A stretch of DNA of 64,000 nucleotides from Rhodoferax sp. Lineage in GTDB: Bacteria > Pseudomonadota > Gammaproteobacteria > Burkholderiales > Burkholderiaceae_C. Below the pieces are notes generated by a model. That model made no database searches, was not told the DNA's origin, and was given only the letters and a program-made list of their open reading frames with translations. Positions 37,067 to 48,649 of the stretch are shown here, piece by piece. Both the position numbers and the translations under genes were made by a program. The stretch covers positions 248,001 through 312,000 of the forward strand of contig NZ_JAMPYG010000001.1 of NCBI RefSeq assembly GCF_023700745.1, given 5' to 3'. The stretch's first letter is position 1; each line of letters begins with the position of its first letter.

Positions 37067-39387
37067 CAAAATCCCCGTCCAAACTGTGCGTCTTTGGACA
37101 AACGCAAGGCATTGATAACCACCAACAGGGAACTGCTGGCCATACCCAGGCCAGCCAGCCATGCCGGAAGCAGACCCAAAACAGCCAGTGGCACGCAAAC
37201 CGCGTTATAGAGGGCTGCCCAGCTTAAATTTTGCCTCACAATGGCCAGCGTACGCCGAGACAGTAAAAGTGCATCGGCCACATTCGTCAGGCGGCCGCCT
37301 GAAACCAAAAAATCTGCCTGGGCTTGTGCCAGAGGTACGGCCTGACCAAAGGCAAAAGAAACATGCGCACCCGCCAGCACCGGACCGTCGTTTAAACCAT
37401 CGCCGACGACAGCGACTTTATGGCCCTGCACTTGGGATTCACGTAAGAAATCAAGCTTGTCCTGTGGCGAACAGTTCCCCCGAACTTCACTGATGCCTAC
37501 TTTTTCAGCCACCCGCAGGGCTGCGTCACTGGCATCGCCAGACAACAAATACACGCTGATACCCGCGCGCTGCAAGGCCGCCACGGTTGCCTGGGCATCT
37601 TGACGGATATCCTCCTGAAACTCAAAGCTGGCCAGCCAGCCCGCATCGTCACTCAGGTGAACCTGCAAGGCCTTGGTATTGACCGGTACGACATCACAAA
37701 AAGTGGCGGACCCAAGGCGCAGGACAACCGGCGCCCCAGCCCCATGCGCCGCACACACCTCGGCGCGCACCCCCTGTCCCGCCTGTTCTGTCACCTGGGT
37801 CGCGAGCCAGTGTTCTGTGGCATCAGCCTGGCTGGCAGCGGCAACCAAAGCCCTGGAGAGCGGATGCAATGAATGCTGCGCCAGCACAGCCGCCTGAGCC
37901 AGCGCTTGTTGCTGCGTCATTCCTTGACGCACATGGATTTGATTCACCACCATCGCATCGCGCGTCAGGGTGCCGGTTTTGTCAAACATCACGGTATCCA
38001 CTGCCGCCAAAGACTCGAAGGCATCCAAGCGTCGCACCAACACGCCACGCCTGGCCAGAGCCCCTGCAGCTGAGAGCATGGCGGCGGGCGTTGCCAAAGA
38101 CAGCGCACAAGGGCAAGTGACAATCAGCACGGAGACGGCCACCATCAACGCACGCTCGGGATCAGACTGCCACCAGTAGGCGCAGGCCAGGCCGGCAGCC
38201 ACCAACACTCCGATCAAAAAAGGCTTGGCGATGGTATCGGCCAGCCGTGCCAAAGCGGGTTTGCTGGTAGAGGCACTTTCCATCAAATTGACGATTTGGG
38301 CAAAACGCGTTTGCTCACCCACCCGATCAACCCGCATCTGCACCATGGCAGACAGGTTATGACTGCCTGAGATGACCTCATCGCCGACCTGGCGTGTCAA
38401 CGGTCGCGATTCACCGGTCAACAAGGCCTCATCGACCGAGGTATGTCCTTGCAACAACACGCCATCAGCAGGAAAAGCTTCACCAGGCAAGACACGCACC
38501 ACATCACCGGCTTGCAGCCGTCTCACAGGCACGCGTTCATACTGCCCATCGGACTTGAACCGCAGCACACTGTCCGGCAAACGGTTCATCAGGGTTTCAA
38601 GTGCGCCTGCCGTCCTGTCACGCAGGCGCAATTCAAGCCAGCGCCCCGCCAGCAGGAAAAACACAAACATGGTCAGCGAATCAAAGAACACCTCGTGGCC
38701 AAAAATGCCGGCGGGGTCAAAGGTCCCGGCACTGCTGACCAAAAAAGTAATCAACATGCCCAGCGCCACTGGCAGGTCCATGCTGACGCGTCGATGCAGC
38801 ACATCCTGCCAGGCATTGCTGAAAAAAGGCCCGCATGAGAAAAGAATCACCGGCAAGGTCAGCACCCAGGAGGCCCAGCGCAACAATTGCTCCATTTCCG
38901 GGGTCAAATCACCGGGCTGGGCCACATAGGCCGGATAGGCATACATCATGACCTGCATCATGCACAAGCCGGCGACCATCATGCGCCACAGTGCTTTGCG
39001 CGACCCGGCCAGTCGGCGCTCGCGGGCAAAGGCATCATTGGCAGGCAGCGCACGGTAACCAGCTTGGTGCACCGCCTGCATCCAGCCTGAGGGAGACACT
39101 GCCTGCGACTCCCAGACCACCTTGGCGCGGTGACTGCCTGCGCTGACCTCGACATTGCGCACGCCCGGCACTTTCTGCAGGGCATCTTCTATGGTCAGGG
39201 CACAGGCAGCGCAGTGCATGCCTTCAATCATGACATTGGACTCCCAGCAGCCGGGCTGCTGCGCCACAGGTCGACTAAAGGCAGTCCATTCCTGTTCGTC
39301 ATCAAGCAGCGCCAGCGCGGCATCTGCTTTTGTTATTTCCAACTTGGGTTGATCAAAAGCAGGGAGACTGGACATCAAAAGAGGCAT
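37066..39387 (-). CDS. ccoI: Copper-translocating P-type ATPase CcoI
   Basis: CcoI (FixI) supplies copper for cbb3 oxidase assembly. The 773-residue P1B ATPase has an N-terminal heavy-metal-associated domain with C59 and C62 in GMHCAAC, eight membrane helices, the TGES actuator motif, the ion-binding TCPCALSLATP, the phosphorylation site DKTGTLT and the VGDGLNDGPVL hinge. An Asp/Glu-rich linker precedes the metal domain. It heads a ccoI-ccoS pair upstream of ccoNOQP. Two in-frame ATGs (39387, 39375) are possible starts. Confidence 0.95.
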   Translation of the reverse strand: MPLLMSSLPAFDQPKLEITKADAALALLDDEQEWTAFSRPVAQQPGCWESNVMIEGMHCAACALTIEDALQKVPGVRNVEVSAGSHRAKVVWESQAVSPSGWMQAVHQAGYRALPANDAFARERRLAGSRKALWRMMVAGLCMMQVMMYAYPAYVAQPGDLTPEMEQLLRWASWVLTLPVILFSCGPFFSNAWQDVLHRRVSMDLPVALGMLITFLVSSAGTFDPAGIFGHEVFFDSLTMFVFFLLAGRWLELRLRDRTAGALETLMNRLPDSVLRFKSDGQYERVPVRRLQAGDVVRVLPGEAFPADGVLLQGHTSVDEALLTGESRPLTRQVGDEVISGSHNLSAMVQMRVDRVGEQTRFAQIVNLMESASTSKPALARLADTIAKPFLIGVLVAAGLACAYWWQSDPERALMVAVSVLIVTCPCALSLATPAAMLSAAGALARRGVLVRRLDAFESLAAVDTVMFDKTGTLTRDAMVVNQIHVRQGMTQQQALAQAAVLAQHSLHPLSRALVAAASQADATEHWLATQVTEQAGQGVRAEVCAAHGAGAPVVLRLGSATFCDVVPVNTKALQVHLSDDAGWLASFEFQEDIRQDAQATVAALQRAGISVYLLSGDASDAALRVAEKVGISEVRGNCSPQDKLDFLRESQVQGHKVAVVGDGLNDGPVLAGAHVSFAFGQAVPLAQAQADFLVSGGRLTNVADALLLSRRTLAIVRQNLSWAALYNAVCVPLAVLGLLPAWLAGLGMASSSLLVVINALRLSKDAQFGRGF

Positions 39388-39421
39388 GAGAGTGAGGGTA
39401 ACTGACGAAGCTGTAATTTAC

Positions 39422-39464
39422 CTGACATTTATCAATTTCAAGGGATCGTGAGAGGGTGTATGCT
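39422..39464 (+). promoter_or_regulatory. Possible FNR-dependent promoter of uspA
   Basis: CTGAC-ATTT-ATCAA (39422-39435) matches the FNR consensus at 8 of 10 positions. TATGCT (39459-39464, 4 of 6) follows at a spacing that puts the site near -42. The universal stress gene starts 30 bases further on. The site is too close to ccoI to activate that gene. Confidence 0.5.
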
Positions 39465-39493
39465 GGCGCTTTCAACTTGCTGGAGAGACCATC

Positions 39494-39937
39494 ATGTACG
39501 ACAAAATTCTTCTGGCCACCGACGGCTCGACCTTGTCCAAGAAAGCTGTCACCAGTGCCATATCGCTCGCGGCCCTCACTGGCGCGAGCCTGGTTGCGTT
39601 GAAAGTGGTTCCCCGTTATCCCCAGAGTTATTTTGAAGGGGGACTGGCATTGCAGGCAGCAGAAGTTGGTCGCATTGAAAAACAGTGGTCTGAAGAGGGC
39701 CAGGCCGTGGTGGACGAGGTCAAGAAAATTGCAGAATCACAAGGCGTCAAAACACGCGCCCTGACTATCAAGTCCGATGTGGTGTCAGATGCCATCATTG
39801 CCACGGCACGCAAGCACAAATGCGACCTGATCGTGATGGCGTCACATGGCCGCAAAGGCGTCAAGCGCCTGCTGCTGGGCAGCGAGACCCAACAGGTACT
39901 GACCCATTCGCACATCCCTGTACTGGTATTGCGATAA
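39494..39937 (+). CDS. Universal stress protein, UspA family
   Basis: This is a 147-residue UspA-domain protein with the ATP-binding signature DLIVMASHGRKGVKRLLLGSETQQVLTHS split across the C-terminal half (G-2x-G-9x-G-S/T pattern: GRKGVKRLLLGSE). It probably binds ATP. Usp proteins of this type are induced under low oxygen in many proteobacteria, in keeping with the position beside ccoI and the FNR-like site upstream. GGAGAG precedes the ATG. Confidence 0.9.
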   Translation: MYDKILLATDGSTLSKKAVTSAISLAALTGASLVALKVVPRYPQSYFEGGLALQAAEVGRIEKQWSEEGQAVVDEVKKIAESQGVKTRALTIKSDVVSDAIIATARKHKCDLIVMASHGRKGVKRLLLGSETQQVLTHSHIPVLVLR

Positions 39938-39950
39938 GCGCCGGCCCGAT

Positions 39951-39980
39951 CCATGCCATCGAGCTGGCCGGATGGCATGG
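39951..39980. repeat. Perfect 10-bp hairpin between convergent genes
   Basis: CCATGCCATC (39951-39960) and GATGGCATGG (39971-39980) are exact complements around a ten-base loop, exactly filling the gap between the convergent uspA and acyl-CoA ligase stops. There is no T tract, so it could be a Rho-type end, an mRNA 3' stabiliser or a chance repeat. Confidence 0.55.
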
Positions 39981-39985
39981 CGGCT

Positions 39986-41509
39986 TCAGCTGTATTGCGC
40001 GCGTAACAGATTCTTCTGCACCTTGCCCATGGCATTGCGCGGCAAATCCGCCACCACATGGCACTGCTTGGGAACTTTGTAATTGGCCAGACGTGCTTTG
40101 AGCGTGGCCAGAATCTGTCCTGCATCCAGCTGTGCCCCGGGTTCTGGCACCACCACGGCGACACCCACCTCACCAAAATCAGCATGCGGCACGCCCACCA
40201 CCGCACTCTCGGAGACACCGGGCAAGTCGTTGATGAAACCTTCCAGCTCTGCCGGATAAACGTTGTAGCCGCCGCTGATGATCAGGTCCTTGCTGCGACC
40301 CACAATGGTCACATAACCCGCCGCATCCATTTGACCCACATCCCCGGTTTTAAAAAATCCGTCGGCCGTGAACTCTTCTGCCGTTTTCTCCGGCATGCGC
40401 CAATAACCGGCAAACACATTGAGCCCCTTCACCTGGATATCGCCGATCTCACCGGCGCCCAGCGCGGCACCCTGCCCGTCCACCACCCGCAAACTCACTC
40501 CCGGCAGCGCTAAGCCAACCGTACCACCACGGCGCTCGCCCAGGTAGGGATTGGAGGTCAGCATGATGGTCTCACTTATGCCGTAGCGCTCCAGGATGGT
40601 GTGGCCGGTACGTTCCTGCCAGGCCTTGAAAGTGTCCAGCAGCAAAGGTGCCGAGCCCGAAATGAACAGCCGCATGTGCCGCGCTGCACTAGGGTTCAAC
40701 TTCGGTTCAGCCAGCAGGCGCACATACAAAGTAGGCACACCCATGAACACCGTGGCGTGCGGCAGATGCTGCAACACCACTTTGGGGTCGAATTTGGCCA
40801 GCCAGATCATCTTGCTGCCGTTGATGAGCGCACCATGAATCGCCACAAACAAGCCATGTACATGAAAAATGGGCAGGGCGTGGATCAGCACATCGCCGCC
40901 TTGCTGCGGACTACGCCAGCCCCAGAAATCCTTCAACACCAGGGCATTGCTGAGCATATTGCCGTGCGTCAGCATGGCGCCTTTGGAGCGACCCGTGGTG
41001 CCACTGGTGTAAATGATGACGGCCAAGTCATCGGATTTTCTGGCTACCACGGCATGCTGCTCCGAGGCATGGGCAGCGCGCTCCAGCAGGGAGCCCGAGC
41101 GGTCGTCGTTCAGGGTGAAAACCCAAGGCGTGCCGGTCTTGAACGCCAAGGTACTGACCCAGCCGAAATTGCGGGCATCACATACCACCACGGCAGGTTC
41201 GGCGTTGCCAAGAAAATAGTCAATTTCAGCGCTCTGGTAAGCGGTATTGAGCGGCAAAAAAACATAACCGGCGCGCAGCGTGGCCAGGTAGAGCATCAGC
41301 GCCTCCACCGACTTTTCAACCTGCACCGCAATGCGGGAACCCGCTGGCAAATCCAGCGACTGCAGAAAATTGGCCAGCATGGCGGTGCTGCGGTCCAGAT
41401 CACGCCAGCTGTAGCACTGACCCGCATCGGTTTCAATGGCGGTTGCGTCAAGGTCAGCAGGAAAGGCCTGGCGCAAATGCGCATAAAGATTGGCAGAAGC
41501 TTCAGACAC
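39986..41509 (-). CDS. matB: Malonyl-CoA synthetase-like acyl-CoA ligase
   Basis: The protein is a 507-residue ANL-superfamily ligase with the P-loop YTSGTTGRSKGAMLTHGN, the motif RYGISETIMLTSNPYLGERRGGTVG typical of MatB, and the hinge GRSKDLIISGGYNVYP with a late Lys in NAMGKVQK. MatB activates malonate to malonyl-CoA. The GTG at 41509 is chosen because AGGAAG lies seven bases upstream; the TTG at 41563 lacks such a site. No malonate decarboxylase or transporter lies alongside, so other dicarboxylic or short acids are possible substrates. Confidence 0.8.
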   Translation of the reverse strand: MSEASANLYAHLRQAFPADLDATAIETDAGQCYSWRDLDRSTAMLANFLQSLDLPAGSRIAVQVEKSVEALMLYLATLRAGYVFLPLNTAYQSAEIDYFLGNAEPAVVVCDARNFGWVSTLAFKTGTPWVFTLNDDRSGSLLERAAHASEQHAVVARKSDDLAVIIYTSGTTGRSKGAMLTHGNMLSNALVLKDFWGWRSPQQGGDVLIHALPIFHVHGLFVAIHGALINGSKMIWLAKFDPKVVLQHLPHATVFMGVPTLYVRLLAEPKLNPSAARHMRLFISGSAPLLLDTFKAWQERTGHTILERYGISETIMLTSNPYLGERRGGTVGLALPGVSLRVVDGQGAALGAGEIGDIQVKGLNVFAGYWRMPEKTAEEFTADGFFKTGDVGQMDAAGYVTIVGRSKDLIISGGYNVYPAELEGFINDLPGVSESAVVGVPHADFGEVGVAVVVPEPGAQLDAGQILATLKARLANYKVPKQCHVVADLPRNAMGKVQKNLLRAQYS

Positions 41510-41559
41510 GTTGATTTCTTCCTGGGTAGCGGTCAATCGGGATGGGTTGCACAAGGGCG

Positions 41560-42324
41560 TCAAAACATCGGCGGTCTTTTTTCCAGAAAAGCGCTGATCC
41601 CCTCGCGCTGCTCGGCACTGTCAGCATAGTCATAGGCCGTGGCCAGCAAGCTTGATGGCGGCTCCGGAACAAGGGCACGAAGGGTCTGCTTGTTCAGGCG
41701 TGCGGCCTGCGGCGCCAACTCGCAAATACGCCCCACTGTCGCTTGCGCGACTGCGCTGACATCCGCATCAGCGACGACACCACTCAAAAAACCGCGCTGC
41801 AGCATGTCTGTTGCACTGAAAACCGATGCTTCGAGCAGCATCTGACGGGCCGTTGCCAGACCCGTTTCACGGGCGACCAGAGCCGCTTCACGCGGTGCCA
41901 TTGGAAACCCCAACCTGGCAATGGGCGCCCCAAAACGGGCTGATTGTGCCGCCAGACGGATATCACAACAACTGGCAATCTCGACCCCGGCACCCATGCA
42001 GTTGCCTTCGATTTGCGCCACCATCGGCACATCACAAGCCAGCATCGCACCCAATGCGCCCCACACTTCGACCTCATGGAACTCACGCAAAGAGGTTTCC
42101 TGGAACCTGAAGCTGGCGTATTCCGAAATATCGCCGCCCGCACAAAAATGGGCACCCGCCCCTGTAACCAGCACACAGCGTACGCTGGCCATGCCCTGGA
42201 TACGCTCAAACACGACTTTTAAATCGCGCCACATGGCGCGTGACATGGCATTGAAACGCTTCGGATTGCAGAGTGTGACGTGCACCACGCCATCACATTG
42301 TTCAAGCCTGATTTTTGCCGGCAT
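41560..42324 (-). CDS. Enoyl-CoA hydratase/isomerase family protein
   Basis: The 254-residue crotonase-fold protein has the oxyanion-hole blocks GAGAHFCAGGDISEYA and IEGNCMGAGVEIASCCDIRLAA. The Glu in GVEIASCCD is in place, and a Pro/Arg region (FPMAPREAALV) occupies the second catalytic position, so hydratase activity is uncertain. The ATG at 42324 gives the usual family length; a GTG at 42387 would overlap lgt. It precedes the MatB-like gene by 50 bases on the same strand, a hint of shared acyl-CoA metabolism. Confidence 0.82.
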   Translation of the reverse strand: MPAKIRLEQCDGVVHVTLCNPKRFNAMSRAMWRDLKVVFERIQGMASVRCVLVTGAGAHFCAGGDISEYASFRFQETSLREFHEVEVWGALGAMLACDVPMVAQIEGNCMGAGVEIASCCDIRLAAQSARFGAPIARLGFPMAPREAALVARETGLATARQMLLEASVFSATDMLQRGFLSGVVADADVSAVAQATVGRICELAPQAARLNKQTLRALVPEPPSSLLATAYDYADSAEQREGISAFLEKRPPMF

Positions 42325-42379
42325 GCTGGTTGTTGCGTGAATCGCTACGCGTTGTTCAGCGTAAAACGCTGCTTTTGCC

Positions 42380-43189
42380 TTATTCACGAGACCGCGCGCC
42401 AGCCCACCACCACAGGCCCAGACCGCCGACGATCATCGGCACGCACAGCCACTGTCCCATACTCATCCCGAGTGACAACAAGCCCAGATGGGCGTCTGGT
42501 TCGCGGAAAAATTCGGCAATAAACCTGAACACGCCATACCCCAACAGGAACATGGCGGCCACCTGCCCCTGGACACGCTCTTTACGGGCATACAACCAAA
42601 GCAAAACAAACAGCAGCAGGCCTTCCAGCAAAAACTGGTACACCTGCGACGGATGGCGCGGCAGATCACCAGCGCCCCTGAACACCATGCCCCAAGGCAA
42701 ATCCGGGCTGGCCACCCTGCCCCATAATTCACCATTGATGAAATTGCCCACGCGCCCTGCTGCCAGTCCCGTGGGAACACAGGGGGCCACAAAATCAGCC
42801 ACCTGCAACCAGGGCCGGCTACGTGAACGCGCAAACCAGAGCATGGCCACAACCACACCCAGCATGCCGCCATGAAAACTCATACCTCCTTGCCACACCG
42901 CAAAAATTTCCAGCGGATGGGCGGCGTAATACAGCGGCTTGTAAAAAAGGCAATAACCGAGGCGACCGCCCAGAACGACGCCAACCACGCCAAGAAACAG
43001 TATGTCTTCCACATCCTGAGTTTTCCAGGCATGTGCGCCCCTGATGGAAGCAAAGGGCGGATGGTGCAACCGCAACCGACCCAGCCACACGAACAAGCCA
43101 AAGGCGGCCAGGTAGGTCAGGCCATACCAGTGAACGGCCAGCGGGCCGAGTTGCAGGGCAACAGGATTTATTTCAGGATGAATCAGCAT
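42380..43189 (-). CDS. lgt: Phosphatidylglycerol-prolipoprotein diacylglyceryl transferase
   Basis: Lgt attaches diacylglycerol to the lipobox Cys of prolipoproteins in the inner membrane. The 269-residue protein has seven hydrophobic segments, the [11 protein letters not shown] block and the Lgt signature [15 protein letters not shown] with the essential Arg. It is transcribed after ilvD with 32 bases between, but no functional tie to ilvD is evident. Confidence 0.95.
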   Translation of the reverse strand: MLIHPEINPVALQLGPLAVHWYGLTYLAAFGLFVWLGRLRLHHPPFASIRGAHAWKTQDVEDILFLGVVGVVLGGRLGYCLFYKPLYYAAHPLEIFAVWQGGMSFHGGMLGVVVAMLWFARSRSRPWLQVADFVAPCVPTGLAAGRVGNFINGELWGRVASPDLPWGMVFRGAGDLPRHPSQVYQFLLEGLLLFVLLWLYARKERVQGQVAAMFLLGYGVFRFIAEFFREPDAHLGLLSLGMSMGQWLCVPMIVGGLGLWWWAGARSRE

Positions 43190-43221
43190 GGGTTGCAGTG
43201 GCGCAAGCTGTCGCGACTGAA

Positions 43222-45057
43222 TCAGTCTTCGAGCAGCGACAGATCGCGCACGGCACCCTTGTCAGCCGACATCACCAGCTTGGCGTAGGCCTTGAGAGCG
43301 GCCGACACCTTGCGCTTGCGGGGCAATGCGGGTTTCCATCCCTTGGCATCCTGTTCCGCACGGCGTTTTGCCAATTCCTCGTCGGAGAGCAGCACATTGA
43401 TGCTGCGCTTGGGAATGTCAATGTGGATGCGGTCGCCATTGCGCACCAGTCCGATGGCGCCACCCGCCGCCGCTTCGGGCGAGGCGTGGCCAATGGACAG
43501 ACCTGACGTGCCGCCCGAAAAACGGCCATCGGTGAGCAAGGCACAGGCTTTGCCGAGCCCCTTGGACTTGATGTAAGAGGTGGGATACAGCATCTCCTGC
43601 ATGCCCGGACCACCCTTGGGACCTTCGTAGCGGATGATGACCACATCACCAGCATGGACCTGATCGCCCAGGATCTGTTCCACCGCTTCGTCCTGCGACT
43701 CAAACACCCGTGCCGGTCCTTCGAATACCAGCAGGCTGTCGTCCACACCGGCCGTTTTGACCACGCAGCCATCCAGCGCAATATTGCCCACCAGCACCGC
43801 CAGCCCGCCTTCTTGCGAGAACGCGTGCGCACTGGAGCGGATGCAGCCTTCGGCCCGGTCGGTATCCAGGCTCGGCCAGCGTGTCGCCTGGCTGAAAGCG
43901 ACCTGGCTCGGCTTGCCGGCAGGGCCCGCCATGTAAAACTTGTGCACCTCGGGCGACTGGGTACGCATGATGTCCCACTGGTCCAGCGCATCCCTCAGGG
44001 TCGGGGTGTGGATGGTCGGAACATCAGTGTGCAGTTTTCCGGCGCGGTCCAGTTCGCCCAGAATGGCCATGATGCCACCGGCGCGATGCACGTCTTCAAT
44101 ATGGTATTTGGGCGTGTTGGGCGCCACTTTGCACAACTGCGGCACCAGCCGAGAGAGACGGTCAATATCCTTCATGGTGAAGTCGATCCCGGCCTCTTGG
44201 GCAATCGCCAGCAGATGCAGGATGGTGTTGGTCGAACCACCCATGGCAATGTCCAGCGTGATGGCGTTCTCAAAGGCCTTCAGGCCAATCGCGCGCGGCA
44301 ATACCGAAGCATCGTCCTGTTCATAGTAGCGTTTGGCAAGGTTCACGATCACATGGCCGGCGCGTTTGAAAAGTTGTTCACGGTCGGCATGGGTCGCAAC
44401 CACAGTGCCATTGCCTGGGAGCGACAGGCCAAGCGCCTCGGTCAAACAATTCATGGAGTTGGCCGTGAACATGCCCGAGCAGGAACCACAGGTCGGGCAG
44501 GCGGAGCGCTCCACTTCGGCCACTTCTTCGTCTGACACATTGGGGTCGGCCGCCATCACCATGGCATCAATCAGGTCGAGCTTGATCACACCAAGCTTGG
44601 TTTTCCCCGCCTCCATCGGGCCGCCAGAAACAAATACCACCGGAATGTTCAGCCGCATGGCAGCCATCAGCATGCCGGGAGTGATCTTGTCGCAATTGGA
44701 GATGCACACCATGGCGTCGGCACAATGCGCGTTCACCATGTACTCGACCGAGTCGGCAATGATCTCCCGGCTCGGCAACGAATACAGCATGCCGTCGTGG
44801 CCCATGGCAATACCATCATCAACGGCGATGGTATTGAACTCCTTGGCGACGCCGCCAGCAGCCTCGATCTCGCGCGCCACCAGCTGCCCCAAATCTTTCA
44901 GGTGCACATGGCCCGGTACAAATTGCGTGAACGAGTTGACCACGGCGATGATGGGCTTGCTGAAATCATCGTCCTTCATGCCGGTGGCACGCCAGAGCGA
45001 GCGCGCTCCAGCCATGTTGCGACCAGCGGTGGATGTTTTGGAAAGGTATGCAGGCAT
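43222..45057 (-). CDS. ilvD: Dihydroxy-acid dehydratase
   Basis: IlvD is an Fe-S enzyme in valine, leucine and isoleucine synthesis. The 611-residue protein has the cluster ligands in [13 protein letters not shown] and [24 protein letters not shown], and the [17 protein letters not shown]-terminal signature. The extra Cys pattern points to the longer [4Fe-4S]-type enzymes like E. coli IlvD. No clear ribosome-binding site precedes the ATG. The 141 bases up to the next gene hold no recognisable leader peptide or attenuator. Confidence 0.96.
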   Translation of the reverse strand: MPAYLSKTSTAGRNMAGARSLWRATGMKDDDFSKPIIAVVNSFTQFVPGHVHLKDLGQLVAREIEAAGGVAKEFNTIAVDDGIAMGHDGMLYSLPSREIIADSVEYMVNAHCADAMVCISNCDKITPGMLMAAMRLNIPVVFVSGGPMEAGKTKLGVIKLDLIDAMVMAADPNVSDEEVAEVERSACPTCGSCSGMFTANSMNCLTEALGLSLPGNGTVVATHADREQLFKRAGHVIVNLAKRYYEQDDASVLPRAIGLKAFENAITLDIAMGGSTNTILHLLAIAQEAGIDFTMKDIDRLSRLVPQLCKVAPNTPKYHIEDVHRAGGIMAILGELDRAGKLHTDVPTIHTPTLRDALDQWDIMRTQSPEVHKFYMAGPAGKPSQVAFSQATRWPSLDTDRAEGCIRSSAHAFSQEGGLAVLVGNIALDGCVVKTAGVDDSLLVFEGPARVFESQDEAVEQILGDQVHAGDVVIIRYEGPKGGPGMQEMLYPTSYIKSKGLGKACALLTDGRFSGGTSGLSIGHASPEAAAGGAIGLVRNGDRIHIDIPKRSINVLLSDEELAKRRAEQDAKGWKPALPRKRKVSAALKAYAKLVMSADKGAVRDLSLLED

Positions 45058-45198
45058 GGTGTTCGGTGTCGGTGAATGAATGGAGGCAATGCAATAACAG
45101 GCTGGGAATTATCTACCACCGTTACGCCAGGCATCAAGGAGGGGGTGTATACCCGCAATAGCCGAAATGTTGCGATCAACTCGCGATGTCACAAGATT

Positions 45199-45444
45199 TC
45201 AACGGTGTCTTTTTTGCGAGTGTGAGTTCAGCGCGTCCTTGGTACGCTGACGGCGCTCGGCGACTCTTTTGTCTTCTATCTCCATCGCCTTGCGTTTGGT
45301 GTAGCCTGTGGCATCGGCCCAGGCCCACCAGGCAACAGCCAAGGCAAACGGCGACAGCACCCACCACCAGGACCAATCGGCAACCGGCCCGATGGCCAGA
45401 TACTTCAGCAGCATTAAAACGATACCCAAACCCAGCAAATACAT
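45199..45444 (-). CDS. Small Trp-rich membrane protein (TIGR04438 family)
   Basis: The chosen ATG (45444) gives an 81-residue protein with two hydrophobic segments, MYLLGLGIVLMLLKYLA and WSWWWVLSPFALAVAWWAWADATGY, then a basic helical tail. Several Trp residues and the central motif WxWWxVLxPFxLAVxWWxWAD are those of the TIGR04438 small Trp-rich family of Burkholderiales, of unknown function. AAAGG lies six bases before the ATG; the longer frame from 45516 has no such site. Confidence 0.8.
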   Translation of the reverse strand: MYLLGLGIVLMLLKYLAIGPVADWSWWWVLSPFALAVAWWAWADATGYTKRKAMEIEDKRVAERRQRTKDALNSHSQKRHR

Positions 45445-45550
45445 AGTCGCCTTTCGTACCGAGAGATTAAACCCATTGCAGCACGGTCTAACCATGCTAA
45501 CTACAATGGCACGCATCAGACTCTAACCCATCTTTTCAAAGGACTTCTGC

Positions 45551-45853
45551 ATGAAGCGCACTCTTTTTGCCTTACTTGCCACCGCCGTTGTAGCGCTACC
45601 CGCTTTGGCAGATCAGGCCCTGGCACAAAAGAAAAACTGCATGGCTTGCCACGCGATTGAAAAAAAGGTCGTCGGCCCCGCTTACAAGGATGTCGCCAAA
45701 AAATATTCCGGCCAGGACGTGTCAGCCAAACTGGCAACCAAGATCAAACAGGGCGGCTCAGGTGTCTGGGGCGCCATTCCCATGCCAGCCAATCCTCAGG
45801 TCAGCGACGCCGAGGCAAAACAATTGGCATCCTGGGTCTTGTCGCTCAAATAA
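45551..45853 (+). CDS. Small periplasmic class I cytochrome c
   Basis: The 100-residue precursor has a Sec signal peptide cleaved near LPALA-D20/21. It carries one haem motif, CMACH at residues 30-34, and the axial Met segment GAIPMPANP near residue 76. The size, about 80 mature residues, matches cytochrome c551/c8-type electron carriers. Such proteins can feed cbb3 or nitrite reductases. AAAGGA lies upstream of the ATG. A strong terminator follows, so it is monocistronic. Confidence 0.9.
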   Translation: MKRTLFALLATAVVALPALADQALAQKKNCMACHAIEKKVVGPAYKDVAKKYSGQDVSAKLATKIKQGGSGVWGAIPMPANPQVSDAEAKQLASWVLSLK

Positions 45854-45872
45854 ACCCCATCTTCCATCATTG

Positions 45873-45899
45873 AAAAAGCCCGCCATGGCGGGCTTTTTT
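45873..45899 (+). terminator. Bidirectional Rho-independent terminator
   Basis: GCCCGCC (45878-45884) pairs perfectly with GGCGGGC (45887-45893), flanked by AAAAA on the left and TTTTTT on the right. It lies 20 bases after the cytochrome c stop and 19 bases after the acs stop on the other strand, and can end both transcripts. Confidence 0.92.
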
Positions 45900-45917
45900 C
45901 ATGCAAGCCTGGCTGGC

Positions 45918-47912
<1,995 letters not shown>

Positions 47913-48043
47913 GGATAAGTCTCCTCTAGTTAAACAAAGTTCGCCCGATAATGTCATGGCTGGCACTTACAGGCCACTGACTTACGCGACCTTGACATAT
48001 TGCCCTCCTAAAATCAAGCCGATCAAACTTTAATTCAATCAAA

Positions 48044-48640
48044 ATGTCCCTGCCCGAGATTCGGCCCTTGCGCCCCATTCCCCGCCTCATTTTTGCCAGT
48101 CGCTGGCTGCAGTTGCCACTTTACCTGGGGCTGATCGCCGCGCAGGGCGTCTACGTGTTCCACTTCTGGGTGGAACTGGTGCACCTGCTTGAAGCCGCTT
48201 TCGGTAGCGAGACGGCATTGCAGGCACTCATCAGCGGCATTGGTTACAAATCCGACGCGCCCATCACCCAGCTCAATGAAACCGTCATCATGCTGGTGGT
48301 GCTGGCGCTGATCGATGTGGTCATGATCTCCAACCTGCTGATCATGGTGATCGTGGGCGGTTATGAGACCTTTGTGAGCCGATTGAACCTCGAAGGCCAT
48401 CAGGACCAGCCCGAGTGGCTCGACCATGTGAATGCTTCGGTGCTCAAGGTCAAGCTGGCCACCGCCATCATCGGCATCAGCTCGATCCACCTGCTCAAGA
48501 CCTTCATCAACGCCGCCAATTACGACGACAAGGTGCTGATCGCCCAGACCGTCATTCACATCACGTTTTTACTGTCGGCCATTGCCATCGCCTTCACTGA
48601 CCGGCTGATGTCGCACGCGCCCGCCTCCTCTTCCCACTGA
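48044..48640 (+). CDS. UPF0114/YqhA family membrane protein
   Basis: The 198-residue protein has four predicted membrane helices and the YqhA/TIGR00645 family block [44 protein letters not shown]. Its function is unknown; distant resemblance to small channel or regulatory membrane proteins has been suggested for the family. It runs tail to tail with dusA, with nine bases between the stops. Confidence 0.88.
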   Translation: MSLPEIRPLRPIPRLIFASRWLQLPLYLGLIAAQGVYVFHFWVELVHLLEAAFGSETALQALISGIGYKSDAPITQLNETVIMLVVLALIDVVMISNLLIMVIVGGYETFVSRLNLEGHQDQPEWLDHVNASVLKVKLATAIIGISSIHLLKTFINAANYDDKVLIAQTVIHITFLLSAIAIAFTDRLMSHAPASSSH

Positions 48641-48649
48641 GCCAGGTCC

